Position numbers and translations under genes: made by a program. This document shows positions 1 through 12,046 of a stretch of DNA of 64,000 bases, in pieces. The notes below the pieces were generated by a model that searched no databases, was not told where the DNA came from, and worked only from the letters and a program-made list of their open reading frames with translations. This stretch comes from Periplaneta americana. Taxonomy: Eukaryota; Arthropoda; Insecta; Blattodea; Blattidae. The first letter of the stretch is position 1. Each line of letters opens with the position of its first letter. The stretch covers positions 92,706,106-92,770,105 of the forward strand of contig NC_091132.1 of the NCBI RefSeq assembly GCF_040183065.1, given 5' to 3'.

Positions 1-700
1 TACAACAGAGAAGTGAACAATTTGGCTGAATATTAATACAGGGAAAAAAATTACTTTGTTCCAGATTTCCAAATTTTCCTGCTCGGCTTATTTGATGGCT
101 GCTACAGTCCATATCTGGATTTGAAGCATGTGGCATAAACTCACTTAATGCGGATATCTTTCCGGATCACATGTACTTGTCCAGTGCAATAACTGAAAGG
201 CCTGAACATGCAGAATCACAAAACCACTAAGTCTCTCATCAGGACTCTACAAGGAATGTTGCAGGACAATCCGCAGAAGTACCTAGTCCAAAATAATAAG
301 ATACGTCCTGGAAGAAGTTTAGTATCACCAGTACCTTGTACTTCGGGAGAGCATTCCAGAAGAAAGAGAAGAGGTAGTATATCTACTGGTGTCAAGTATT
401 AACTATAAGCCATTATATAACAGAGTTGAGGAATAAAGAAGCATAATATGGAAAAAATGAGCGCAGAAAATCACAGAGGACTTATGCAAAATGTCGGATC
501 GATTTCAAAGAAACTGTTGCAGAAGAAGAACATGAAATGAACTTCAGTTGAAGTGACGATGATGACGATGCTGTTTGCTTCTACTGCGACGAGATGTTTA
601 GTCGCTCGAAACCAGGAGGACACTGGCTAAAAAGCATACAATGCATCACGTGGTGTCATTGTGACTGTGCTTTTGTACTTCACAGGACCAAAATTTAATT
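1..700 (+). pseudogene. C-terminal remnant of a pogo/Tigger-type transposase
   Basis: A broken reading frame runs in from the left edge. Around 95-215 it reads SGFEACGINSLNADIFPDHM, which resembles the segment after the DDE_1 catalytic core of insect pogo-like transposases ('SGF..CGI.PLN...'). Further on, around 565-680, an acidic stretch leads into CFYCDEMF followed by a W and a WCHCDCA block. This C-x2-C ... C-x3-C pattern resembles the PHD-like finger that ends many such proteins. Stop codons and frame changes separate the blocks, so this is a fossil; the N-terminus and catalytic core lie outside the window. The superfamily call is from motif recall; a jerky-like relative is equally possible. 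Confidence 0.5.
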
Positions 701-1560
701 TCTGAAATCTGTAACTAGGTACAGACACTTTTATTTGCGCATTAAGATACAGTGCAAGTAATGTCAATGTTCAGTCATGGTTTTCATTTCCACTAAATTA
801 TTATCAAGGACATATATTACATACATTGAGATATGAATACTCTTGTTATCATAACAGTATAATTTGTTCATTTAATATGAATAACATTGGTTTTCTTGCA
901 ATTTATTGTATAACTTTTGAGTTGCATATATTTCATTGCTTTGAAAAATTTACATAAATTTTAGATGTGATTTTTTTGTGAATATTATTATTAGGAATAA
1001 GGTCTTAAATTCAAAACAACCGTATATTATATTTCAACTATCTAGTTGTTAAATAATTTCATATTAATAAAAATGTTGTAATTTTTCTTAGTAAATTTTG
1101 TAATATTTTACATCATAAAGAAAGTATGTCATTTAATCCAGAGTAATATGCCTAAAATGACACATTGCTAGCAATTTGATAATATTTCTCAACAAATATT
1201 ACTGTATAAATATAAATTTATCGTTTACAAAATAATTGCTAATATTCCAAATTTTCTAGAAAATATTCAATAGAGTCCTTAAAAGTAAAGTACAAGTATC
1301 TAAACCAGTTTGTTTTTGTTTAGATACGTCATTTTAGGCCAGTATCCTCTATATCCGTGAATTTTTCATAAATAATACAAGCTTTCGTCTTGCTCTGCAA
1401 GATATTGGAAGCACAATCATTTTAGAATTAAAAATCTCAATCTCTTTCTCCAGTCTTAAGGCGCATTAATACTGCCAACTTGTATGAGTTTGAAAAATCT
1501 CTGTTTATATCATAAATATAGAATTATTATACAAATATAAATTATTTAGTATATGTTCAA
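701..1560. other. AT-rich stretch, nothing recognised
   Basis: I see no coding, tRNA-like or inverted-repeat structure here. The sequence is AT-rich with short runs only. Confidence 0.5.
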
Positions 1561-1574
1561 ATATTATTATTATG

Positions 1575-1612
<38 letters not shown>
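1561..1612. repeat. (ATT)n microsatellite
   Basis: About 17 copies of the ATT trinucleotide with one interruption near the start. The same motif flanks several retrotransposon copies in this window. Confidence 0.95.
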
Positions 1613-1613
<1 letters not shown>

Positions 1614-2650
1614 GCCGTCCTTTGCTAACTTACAGAGGTTTATCACATAAGTATACTCATAAAAATTACATGATTACTGTGCAGTAACTGTCCTTATCTC
1701 TATTACATTTGGAAAATTAAATCAGTATAATAAGCTCAAGGATACAAAAATTGATAAGAACACGATTGAAGTAAGGTTTGTATTAAGCATATTTATTCTT
1801 TTAATGTATAATAGTAACCTATTACATTAAACGGTTATAAGATTTTCTCTATATGTTGCAGTTGCACTTTTTGGACCAATCCTAAATACAAATTTTTCAG
1901 GATAAAACTGAATTTGATCGGCGGCACTCTGATGAGAAGTACTGTGTCATTGAAAGGATAGCAGCATCCTTTTTCTTTAATGATATGGTCTGTGATAGTA
2001 AAGAAATAGACTGCTGTATACTATGAATGGTTCTCCGTTTAGACCAATATAAATTAATTTCAGAGAGATAAGTTATGTAGCAAATGAAAAAATTGTTTCC
2101 GAGAAGTAATTTTGTATTTATGTAGGATTCCGCACCGTGGGAAAGAATTTAATCACTAAGCGTATTTATATAAAAGAACAACAGAAAATTGAGTTTTTAA
2201 GTTGTCCACGAAATTGTTACAGAAGTTGGGCAAAGTCTGGTTGAGTCCAAACATACAGGAATTACTGAAAAAAAAGATGCGTATGAATAATATTATTCCA
2301 AAGAGGATTAAGTCTTCGATTGTTTCGAAACGTGTTTTCACTAAATTGTTGTGGATACGATTTTGTATGAATTTGAAACGTATGTATTTTTTTTTTATCC
2401 AGTACGTTTTCTTTAACAAAACCAGAGAACAGCAAAACCCTGCAAGTATAGAAAAATAACAAATAAATTGGCGCTACACAAAGCTTCTACATTATTTATT
2501 TTGTTGGAGAATATATTAATTTGAGAGCTCTCTATTATTCGTTACATTCTATTGGGTAATATATTAATATTATTTAGTAGATCATCATTACAGTGAATCC
2601 AAGGTAGGCTATAGGCCCAATGGCATATTCTGGTCTCAGTAGCTGTCTAG

Positions 2651-2653
<3 letters not shown>
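1613..2653. other. AT-rich stretch, nothing recognised
   Basis: Short open frames around 2156-2462 exist on both strands, but they overlap each other and show no family resemblance, so I treat them as chance. Confidence 0.45.

Positions 2654-2711
<58 letters not shown>
2654..2711. repeat. (ATT)n microsatellite, left of a LINE copy
   Basis: About 19 ATT units directly abut the 5' breakpoint of the LINE fragment at 2715. With the ATT run at 3289-3338 it suggests that the LINE inserted into a pre-existing microsatellite. Confidence 0.95.
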
Positions 2712-2714
<3 letters not shown>

Positions 2715-3284
2715 GCAGAATAAATATGGGAAATGCGTGTTATTATTCGGTTGAGAAGCTCTTATCATCCAGTCTGCTGTCCAAAAATCTGAAAGTTAGA
2801 ATTTATAAAACAGTTATATTACCGGTTCTTCTGTATGGTTGTGAAACTTGGACTCTCACTCTGAGAGAGGAACATAGGTTCAGGGTGTTTGAGCATAAAA
2901 TGCTAAGGAAAATATTTGGGGCTAAGCGGGATGAAGTTACAGGAGAATGGAGAAAGTTACACAACACAGAACTGCACGCATTGTATTCTTCACCTGACAT
3001 AATTAGGAACATAAAATCGAGACGTTTGAGATGGACAGGGCATGTAGCACGTATGGGCGAATCCAGAAATGCATATAGAGTATTAGTTGGGAGACCGGAG
3101 GGAAAAAGACCTTTAGGGAGGCCGAGACGTAGATGGGAGGATAATATTAAAATGGATTTGAGGGAGGTGGGGTATGATGATAGAGACTGGATGAATCTTG
3201 CACAGGATAGGGACCGCTGGCGGGCTTATGTGAGGGCGGCAATGAACCTTCGGGTTCCTTAAAAGCCATTTGTAAGTAAGTAAG

Positions 3285-3290
<6 letters not shown>
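2715..3290 (+). mobile_element. LINE family A, 5'-truncated RT C-terminus with TAAG tail
   Basis: An open frame of 178 codons (2726-3262) encodes the end of a non-LTR retrotransposon polyprotein. It begins just after the RT catalytic region, runs through the LLYGCETWTL block, then GHVARMGESRNAYRVLVG and a basic GRPRRRW segment, and ends in MNLRVP. The stop codon is followed by only about ten bases and then a (TAAG)n tail (3274-3290). A very short 3' UTR with a simple-repeat tail is typical of RTE-like elements, though the clade is inferred. The copy is 5' truncated at about 2715 and is flanked by ATT microsatellites on both sides. Among the copies here it is the longest tail fragment with an intact frame. 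Confidence 0.88.

Positions 3291-3338
<48 letters not shown>
3289..3338. repeat. (ATT)n microsatellite, right of a LINE copy
   Basis: About 16 ATT units follow the TAAG tail of the LINE fragment without a gap. Confidence 0.95.
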
Positions 3339-3340
<2 letters not shown>

Positions 3341-4366
3341 GTTTCTAGTGTTACTATAGGCCTTGAAGCATATTTTCGCCATGCTTCTCAGAAGTCATAC
3401 TGGTTAACTCCATTTATAATATTGAAGTTACTTGGTCAGAACGTATGGTAAGAACATTATTTATTCCAAAGCGATTAACTTCTCACATCAACTACAGTCA
3501 TGAAGAAAGGAGCTCTGTTAAGTCCACTCATATGTGAGGCTCCGTGAAAACCCCCACCGTAAGTAGGCAGACATAGTTTTTCAGTAGAGCAAAACGAAAC
3601 AAATCAGGAGAAAAAAATCGAGTTTGAGATCTGTTACAATATTTCGTGAACTATAAAATACAGCTCCAAGAATGACAACGACATGTTATATTAGCATCCA
3701 GTTCTGTAAGTTCAACTAATGCAATAGACTCAAAATGCCTATTGAAAAGTAAAGTTTTCAGAATTCAATGGAAAATGTAAATTTTGTCGTAGAAATATAA
3801 TTCTTTGTTTAAAAGTTCAGCATTTTCTCCTACAGTAAAAACACGAAATTTATATTTGCCGACTTAAGGTGGAGTTTCACAGGTAGCCTCACATACCTAT
3901 TTTCCAATATTTCAGAAGGTATCATTTTCTGCCTTATATTAATGCAGTTCATTCGATTATATCCATAATGTCTCAATTCAGATATAGTCAATGGAATATC
4001 ATTGTTAGGAAATCTGTTCCTTGAGATTTGAAAATATTGAATTCGGCAGTAATTATTTATCAAAGAAACCCGAAAACTCGTCTCTTAATTTTGTAAATAA
4101 ATAAAGCTTACAACGGCTATTAAAAAAGTAGCCTATTTAGAATGATTTTCTGTCAGCATCGTGTATCGGTTAAGCTGGTCAATAGTTACTTTAGTAAGAT
4201 CTTTGAATTGGAGTTCTCTGTGACATTCAATCTTTCGCCGATAATTTCAAAATCAATAGTTATCACAGAATAGGTATTTACACAACTATAAGTAAAACAA
4301 ACAATGCGAGTAACCTATCTTCTGCTATACCCAAATCACAATCGTACTAGCAAAAGTTTAAGAAAA

Positions 4367-4370
<4 letters not shown>
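3339..4370. other. AT-rich stretch, nothing recognised
   Basis: No repeat family, RNA gene or coding block could be supported. Confidence 0.45.
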
Positions 4371-4408
<38 letters not shown>

Positions 4409-4535
4409 GAAAAAATAAAGAGATGTTTAAAAATTATGTGACACACTTCACCACGTTCTTTCAGCCATAAAACTTTAACTGAACATATTCTGTCACAATT
4501 TTATTCAGATGTTCCTGTCAATGTGACTGTATATG

Positions 4536-4591
<56 letters not shown>

Positions 4592-4624
4592 GTCCGTCCG
4601 TTCGTCCGTGTGTGTGTGTGTGTG
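4371..4624. repeat. Two (AT)n microsatellites and a (GT)n tract
   Basis: Pure alternating TA occupies 4371-4405 and 4540-4589, and a short TGTG tract occupies 4609-4624. The sequence between is AT-rich and unremarkable. Confidence 0.95.
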
Positions 4625-7494
4625 ATCAGGAGATTACTTCCGTTCTTTCACCATTTATTTCATTGTCGATATTACTATTTCCTTACAAACCTCTTACTTC
4701 ATTATGAATCAATCAATCTTAACTTTACATATTTTATGATGACACGATCTGGTAGCATTTTAACTCAATAACACCCCGAATGAACAAATCTATATAAATC
4801 AAATTAAAGACGCCCTCGAAACTCATATCCGACTGTTGGTGGTTCGTGATGTACACAGAACAAGTTACAGCTAGACTCTTAAACCTGACCACTCCTCTAA
4901 AAATGGTAAAAGGACTTGACCACGCGACAACCGTAAATTGGCATTGTTGCGAAATGCAAATGTCACATTACTCGCAACTTGTAGGAAAGACAGTCGAAAA
5001 TTCTAGTTATAGAAACTACGAGTGTCACATTTACTAAATACGAATTTCTTTTTAATTAATTAATTAATCCCATATTTTAAGGAGCAGGGCATTCGTTCGG
5101 AGGGTTCAACTTCAAATCCGAACAGTACTACAATCCAGTTTTGATATACTGTTGCTAGTAAAAATAAATGTTCAATGAATGACTGACAAGAATAACTTGG
5201 AAATCACAAAATATGTAATGCACTTAAAATAAAATGTTAAACAATGGAAAGATGTGTGAATTTTCTTAAAATATACAACATTATGTACTATACTTCCGAT
5301 ATATGGATAACATGTAAAATAAAATGTCGTAAATCACTCCAAATATCTTAAATAGTAAACATATGACAAGATTTTAACTGTAGGTATTGAGAAAACAAAT
5401 ATGCATTCACATAGAAATCGCAATCCTGATAATTAGGCTCTTTTTTCTTACATTTATAGAAGTCAGATAAACTTTCTTAATTTTTTAAGAATAATGAAAA
5501 AAGTTCACTCTAAATACAGTCAGCATTATTCACTATTCCTTCAGCATGATTTACATTAATAATTGCTACTCTAGTCACAAAATTGCGTAATCCTGAAATA
5601 TTTAACAAGTGTGTTCAATGTGTCACAAAACGGATCATAAACATACTGAGAATGCCGTCAAATTGTCAGACTCGTGACAATGGAAAAGAAATATATCAAG
5701 AAAAATTCACGCTAAGGTTATTGCGATAGCAAAAAGAGGATGAAGATGTTGAAGTATGTCACAACGAAAGTGAGTAAAATATAGGATGAATAATAGCCTT
5801 GTTTAAGTTTAATGAACAATTACTTCGTAGTAACACATGAACTGACTCCATCCCACGAAATTACTTTCAATAATTTTCCTTGTGGGGTCAGATATTGAAC
5901 ATAACCGTATATGAGTCATAATTTTGAGAGAACTAAAGAACCGTATGAAGGAATAATAATAATTTTAATAATAATTTGAGAAAAAATAAGATACAAGTAA
6001 TAAGTGATCATGTGGTGTTAAAATGTGTTCACATTATTTGTGTCCATATTTTTAATTTATTATGATTATAGAGTCATCACACTTGATGTGTGTTTGTTAA
6101 CTAACAGACAGACAATCAACAAGTTGGTCGACTGGCCAAGAGATAAATCGAGACAGCAACAGGTCACATGACCAGAAGATGATAATGATGATTATATCTA
6201 TTTGCTTATTTATTTAATTATTAACATATTAATATATTTAATTTATCATTTATTTAATTGTTAATTAATGAAGTAAATAATTACTTAATTCATTCGTATT
6301 TTTATTTATTTGTCACCAACATTGAAATACGTTCAATTCTATGTTGCGTGTAATTATTTATTATTCAATTGGATTTTTCTATTTTATTTCTCATTAGTAC
6401 CTAGAAATCAATAGGTATATATTAATTTTATCTATGTGATTGCTACCTGTAGAAAAAACAGATATATTATATCACAAGTTGTTTGAGGTAACACAGATGG
6501 AGAGAAATGTATGTTTTGAATAGCAGCTTTGAAAAGCTAAATTTCCAACTCGGAATGATTTATTTGAGAATATAGTTTTAATGTATTAGCAACTATGTTG
6601 ATTTCTTTGATAGCGTGACGAAACTGTTGTTCTTCACTGTAACATCACTATTCAATTTCCTTTTTTTGTTGCACATATTTTCTGTGTCGTTTATATTTTG
6701 TTAAACATCCAATCACAAACAATTGTGTAATAATGGGGGTCATTCACAAGTGACGATAGAATTTAAAATCTCGTAACTTTTTAAGGAGTAAGTTTATATG
6801 AAATCAATGAAATGAAGTCCGGTTCTTAAAGAACTTAGTTTATTCAGGTTAAAATTAATTTTAAAACATTCAGAAATGGTACTAGTATTTTCCTCTATCA
6901 TTAGTAGACTTTCTTTTTTGAGAATGATCAGCATTCAGAATATAATCTTGTGAAATATATTCTTTTTTATGTCAATCTTCAACAGTAACGACAAATTGTA
7001 AGGTTCCATTTAGAGTTCCGAACTTTATCAGTTCTGTTGAAAATTCTCTATTACGTTCATACTATCATTGAATAAATCCAGTTCGTATTTGTAGAGGAAA
7101 AATCATTATTTCCTGATGTGAATAAAATAAAACACAATAATTCACTCAAGAATAGCTTGAATTGCTATATATTTACTTCACGTGCTGCAACAATGAGAGA
7201 GAAACAATTCCAACAGCAGTTTATGTGAATATGAAAAAAAAATTTCTGACTTTTAAATAATTTTATGTAACTCTTTCTCTTTCATTACAGTTTGTCATTC
7301 TTTCAATTGAAAATATACTTCTCCAATACGTAGTGACAAAATAATAAAAAAGTTTGTCTAGAGCTATACAGATCTAGTAATGCAAAATAAGAGAAAACAG
7401 AAAAAAAAGTTTGTAATCCATTGCAGTATTTCCACACTTCCGGTTATATATTTCAAAACACCCTCTGTGAGTATAATTTACTTATAACATCACT
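4625..7494. other. AT-rich stretch, nothing recognised
   Basis: Nearly 2.9 kb without a recognisable element. A small open frame at 4846-5037 has no family resemblance. Confidence 0.45.
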
Positions 7495-8329
7495 GATAGT
7501 TACACTACCTACTTACTTATTGGCTTTCAAGGAACCCGGAGGTTCATTGCCGACCTCACATAAGCCCGCCATTAGTCCCTATCCTGAGCAAGATTAATCC
7601 ATTCTCTATCATCATATCCCACCTCCCTCAAATCCATTTTAATATTATCCTCCCATCTACGTCTCGGCCTCCCTAAAGGTCTTTTTCCCTCCGACCTTAT
7701 AACTAACACTCTATATACATTTCTGGATTCGCCCATAAGTGCTACATGCCCTGCCCATCTCAAACGTCTGGATTTAATGTTCCTAATTATGTCAGGTGAA
7801 GAATACAATGCGTGCAGTTCTGTGTTGTGTAACTTTCTCCATTCTCCTGTAATTTCATCCCTCTTACTCCCAAATATTTTCCTAAGAACCTTATTCTCAA
7901 AAACCCTTAACCTATGTTCTTCTCTCAAAGTGACAGTCCAAGTTTCACAACCATAAAGAACAACCGGTAATATAACTGTTTTATAAATTCTAACTTTCAG
8001 ATTTTTTGACAGCAGACTGGATGATAAAAGCTTCTCAACCGAATAATAACAGGCAATTCCCATATTTATTCGGTGTTTAATTTCCTCCCGAGTATCATTT
8101 ATATTTGTTACTGTTGCTCCAAGATAATTGAACTTCTCCACCTCTTCAAAAGATAAATTTCCAATTTTTATATTTCCATTTCGTACAATATCCTCGTCAC
8201 GAGACATAAACATATACTTTGTTTTTTCGGGATTTACTTCCAAACCTATCTCTTTACTTGCTTCAAGTAAAATTTCCGTGTTTTCCATAATCGTTTGTTG
8301 ATTTTCTCCTAACATAGATAGTTACACTA
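7495..8329 (-). mobile_element. LINE family A copy with 13-bp target-site duplication
   Basis: The minus-strand frame 8315-7572 (247 codons) encodes the RT C-terminus from just downstream of the YADD catalytic box through the CETWTV block, the GHVALMGESRN block, the GRPRRRW segment and AQDRD. A stop codon then removes the last residues. The element body spans 7508-8316, and its TAAG-type tail appears on the plus strand as CTACTTACTTATT near 7508-7520. The 13-mer GATAGTTACACTA occurs at 7495-7507 and again at 8317-8329, directly outside both ends. This is the signature of target-primed reverse transcription. The copy is 5' truncated immediately after the RT active site, so it cannot be active. 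Confidence 0.92.
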
Positions 8330-8559
8330 ATCAAGAATTAATGTGAAAAATAGCTGAGAGAATTGAAGTAGTCTTTACTCTACCTTCTAAATCACTGGGG
8401 TTATGTTGAATGTCTGGAGAAATTCATAGAGCTCTTCCTGTCAAAATTATTTTGTCTGAATATTAGATATTATAATTCTATATGCAATTATTAATTTTTC
8501 CTAATGCAGACGTCTTTGGGGACATTTTGACCTTCATTGATTCATTGTATAGGCTAATA

Positions 8560-8900
8560 TAGGTTTAGGTTCATTTAAGCAACTTCCTTAGTCTTAAGAT
8601 ATTTATGATTTGATCTTCGTTCTTTACGTCTTCCTTTATCTTGGGGTCGGTGGAATGCTTTCTTCGGTACATTTGTTGATTTTATTTTCTGTAAATGATT
8701 TGGCCAATTCTCTTGATAGAGCTGAATATCTCGAACTATACATTGAACTTTAAATTTCTTCCAAACATCTTTATTCCCTTTTCGTCCATCCTTCCTAATT
8801 CTAAAGTAGACAAAAATGTTATTTGCGATGATTGTGGTTTGGCTTGATATTTTGGAATTCCTATATTTCACAGACGTCTAGTGTTATAATAAAATTATGT
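8560..8900 (-). mobile_element. LINE family G, decayed C-terminal fragment
   Basis: The minus-strand frame 8871-8575 (98 codons) contains the spaced residues W-x2-HL-x-K, then PKKAF and a basic GRRKERRSN stretch. This order matches the tail of non-LTR RT proteins ('W..HL.RM ... P..A ... GRR..GRP...W'), here with the GRP motif eroded. A related plus-strand copy lies at 56148-56350. No tail or target duplication was found. The assignment rests on motif order only. Confidence 0.45.
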
Positions 8901-9825
8901 AGTCGTAATTTTAATTGTACGGACATATCTTTTCCATATTTCCGTTTATAATTCCATTGATTTTGTTGCACTTCTATAATATTTTTTATCGGATTATAAA
9001 TGTAAATAAATCTAAAATGAATTGTTCTATAGTTTTTTTTTAAATAAATCGTGCAATTTATGGTAGTTTTGATTTTTATCTCCAGTGAGTAAATTATGAT
9101 TCAGTTCGTATTCAGCGTTCTTCAGGAAATGTGCATTCATAACTTAATATGGATTTATTATATCCATATAATAGCAGAAACTGATGTATACTGGAAGAGT
9201 AACTACATTATTTGGGATGTAATAGTTTGTGTGTACCACTATGTATGTGAATATAACGGAATAGATTTTACATCACTTTAATATTTACTCTTTATACTTC
9301 GTGTAACTATAAAGTAAGAAGTACACATACTTCTACATATAATGTATAAATGCCAAAGAAAAATTATTTCTCTATCTTTAAAATGTATTCCTATTTACGT
9401 TTAAATACGTTCCATCGTAGTATAATACTCGATGTTGACAATTTACCAATACGCAGTAAATTTTTTCTCCAATTTACTTTCATTGATTTCATACTTCAAG
9501 TTTTATATAATTTTACAGTTTACAGTACCTAATATCTAAGCACAGTGTGAAATGTGGTCAGTAGTAGATATATGATATGATTTTATTTGTTACTCAACCG
9601 TTCGGTCCTGCTGCTCTTCGCATTCCATAGTAGATATATATGACAGTACGAAGAAATATCTACTTCTCTTATAGATATTTTCTAGTTTTTTAATGTCAAA
9701 TTTACTTTCTTACAATTCGTACTGAAAATCCTAAGGATAAAGTATATCCTTTTTCCAATATTTTCTTCATCTTTACCAAAGTTGTTCATTGCATGATCCA
9801 TACATTGAGTGTTAAAACAAATAAC
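8901..9825. other. AT-rich stretch, nothing recognised
   Basis: Short open frames at 9096-9281 and 9350-9532 are AT-rich in composition and match nothing I know. Confidence 0.45.
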
Positions 9826-9828
9826 ACG

Positions 9829-10870
9829 ATGAGGTCACACTCTCAAAGAAAATAAGGCAAACAAATGGAGTACTGCAAGGGAACCCCATCAGCCTGGTGC
9901 TCTTCAACATCATGACGGCTGACATCGTAGATATCACCAAGGACAGCGCGACATCGATCGTCATGTACGCTGATGACATGGTACTGGGATCGCCTAACAA
10001 AGAGGAACTGCAGTGTACGCTCAATAAACTCGAGAAATGGGCTGACGAAAACTACCTGCAAATAAATCATCTAAAATTAAGCAGATGACCTTCAGAAAGG
10101 GAGGAAAGCCCAACGCAAATGACAGATTAACGCTTCTCGGGGAGCCACTAGAAGTCGTATCGCAATTCTCCTACCTAGGAATCACCCTACAAACAACCAT
10201 AAAATCCTTCAGAATACACGTACAACAAAAAGTGTCAGCAGCAATTAGAGCAATATACAGCATCAACCACCTGCAGCAATTATCAACAGAAACAGCAATG
10301 ATGCTTTTCAAGACGGTCATAACCCCCATAGCAACATATGGAATGAACATAATTTGGGAAAAACTTACAAGCAGAGACATGGCACAAATAGAAACAGTGA
10401 AAGCACGCTTCATGAAAAGAGTGCTAGGAGTTGGAAAAACGGCACCATCGAGAATGACGTATGCCCTAATGAGAGAGACTTTCTTCATCGAAGACATTAG
10501 ACGACAGCTACTACTACCAAGCACCAGCGCATATGAGACTACGCTCCAAGGACTACAGGAGAATAGGAAAGACATCCGCAGCGAATTCTACGCAACAGAG
10601 GCTATGTGTGCAAGAGAGTGGACACAACCCAACTACGAGATGAGGCACATCGTAACACGATACGCAATCCATGGTTTTCATCACAAGGTATGCAGCACGA
10701 AGAGTTTCCATGAGCCGAACCAAGATTGCGTGTGGGAATTGTGCAAAAACCCATGTGAACGATACCACGTCGAAAAGTGCACTGAAAGACGTTCATCGCA
10801 CATTTGTGCGCATTTATTCTCATTCAAAACAAATGACACCTATAACATTATTTCTGAACGAATAACATAA
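9829..10870 (+). mobile_element. LINE family C, RT palm to C-terminus with one frameshift
   Basis: From about 9860 the translation reads NGVLQGNPISLVLFNI, the RT motif usually written 'G..QG.PLSP.LFN'. An intact YADDMVLGS catalytic box follows in the 9897-10088 frame. A frameshift near 10080 moves the sequence into the frame 10085-10870 (261 codons). That frame carries FSYLGITL, then YGMNIIWEKL, then LGVGK, and a C-terminal Cys/His cluster (CVWELCKNPCERYHVEKC). The second copy at 35660-37200 shares YG..IIWEKL, LGVGK, the LPST and EFY.T.AM blocks. GC content is visibly above the surroundings. The 5' end is truncated upstream of the QG box. Confidence 0.82.
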
Positions 10871-11186
10871 AGCCTTTATCGGCGTAGCACAATATTCAAC
10901 AAAATACCGACATAATTCGCACAAGGTATTGTTTAAAATAATTAAAAACCATCTCTAAAGAGATACTCTTTACTCTTTCCAACGTAATGATGCAGTTTTA
11001 CTAATATCATAATTTTATGTCTTCCATTTCAAGGGTTGTGTGTCAGTTGTCTCCTTTCTTGTATTATTGCTTGTATTGGATCATTATACAGGTTGGTTTC
11101 TATCTATAATTAATTTTATATCTTAGTACGAGAGGACCAGATAATGAGAATAATTTTTGTTTCATGGTTCTTATTAATTTAATTTG
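10871..11186. other. Short stretch, nothing recognised
   Basis: AT-rich sequence between a LINE tail and an inverted-repeat element. Confidence 0.4.
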
Positions 11187-11430
11187 AAGAGTCCACTGCA
11201 AGAATGATGGATGTCGCTTTCTTGTCGAAAATGAACCAAGACTGTCAATGCATAGCTTAAGACATATAGAATGTGCATAGAGAGTTATATGGCATTAACA
11301 CTGATAGTCATTGTCCAGTAATGATCGGAAAATCTCAGTTAAGCTTTGAGCGCTAAGCATTTCAAACTTTCAATTGCTTCTCCGCAAAATGTATTCCAAA
11401 TGACATCCATCATTCTTGCACTGGACTCTT
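11187..11430. mobile_element. 244-bp MITE with 29-bp terminal inverted repeats
   Basis: The 29 bases at 11187-11215 (starting AAGAGTCCACTGCAAGAATG) are the reverse complement of 11402-11430 with a single mismatch. The interior has no coding potential. AATTT lies beside both ends, one base off on the left, so the target duplication is unclear. Size and structure fit a non-autonomous DNA transposon; the superfamily is undetermined. Confidence 0.75.
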
Positions 11431-11494
11431 AATTTATTATTTACTATTTTAGCAGATAAGGGCAATGTTGTGATTACATTTAATCATTTCAAGT

Positions 11495-11612
11495 ACATGA
11501 TGATGATGATGATGATGATGCTTATGATGATTATGGTGATGGTGATGATGATGATGATGATGATGATGATGTTGACGACGACAAGGATAATGATGATGAC
11601 GATGACGATTTA
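11495..11612. repeat. (GAT)n / (ATG)n imperfect microsatellite
   Basis: An interrupted GAT-trinucleotide tract. Open frames across it on both strands are poly-Met or poly-His artefacts. Confidence 0.95.
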
Positions 11613-11811
11613 AATATTTAATTGGCTGTTCTTGACTAAAATTTCCCTTTAGATACAGTATTGCAATTAATTTCTTTTTAAATTCCAAATATATGGAAAC
11701 AGTTTGTGGCAAATATTATTGGATATTTTTCTCAGTAATGATTACCAATATCTTACTATAATTGAAATCAAATAACGAAAATTTATTGTGTACAGCAAAT
11801 TGATGATTTTA

Positions 11812-12046
11812 CATTTGAGGAGGTCAGAAGCAAAGGGGTACAAGTGACATTTCCAAGAACATGAAATAAGTACATTCAATGTAATCTAAAGCATCTAAAA
11901 TTTTAGTTGCAAAGGAATAATATCGTTTAACAATATTACACACTAAAATTCAAACAAAAAATTTTACGAAATTTACTTTAAACCACATTTCCTCACAAAT
12001 AACTTAAGTGTCCTTATACCCCTTTGCTTCAGACCCCCTCATTTGA
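11812..12046. mobile_element. ~220-bp MITE with ~25-bp inverted repeats
   Basis: The left end at 11819 (GGAGGTCAGAAGCAAAGGGG) and the right end finishing at 12039 are imperfect inverted repeats over about 26 bases. CATTTGA stands outside both ends (11812-11818 and 12040-12046), giving a 7-bp (possibly 8-bp) target duplication. The interior is AT-rich and non-coding. The duplication length would fit hAT, but the terminal bases are not diagnostic. Confidence 0.7.

Noticed and set aside
2156..2462. Overlapping open frames of 66-87 codons on both strands
   Set aside because: AT-driven composition and no domain; both strands open at once, as expected by chance.
2803..3382. Minus-strand frames across a LINE copy and poly-Asn frame over ATT repeats
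   Set aside because: Antisense shadows of the LINE coding sequence and translation of a microsatellite.
11416..11712. Poly-Met and poly-His open frames
   Set aside because: Translation of the GAT-type simple repeat.
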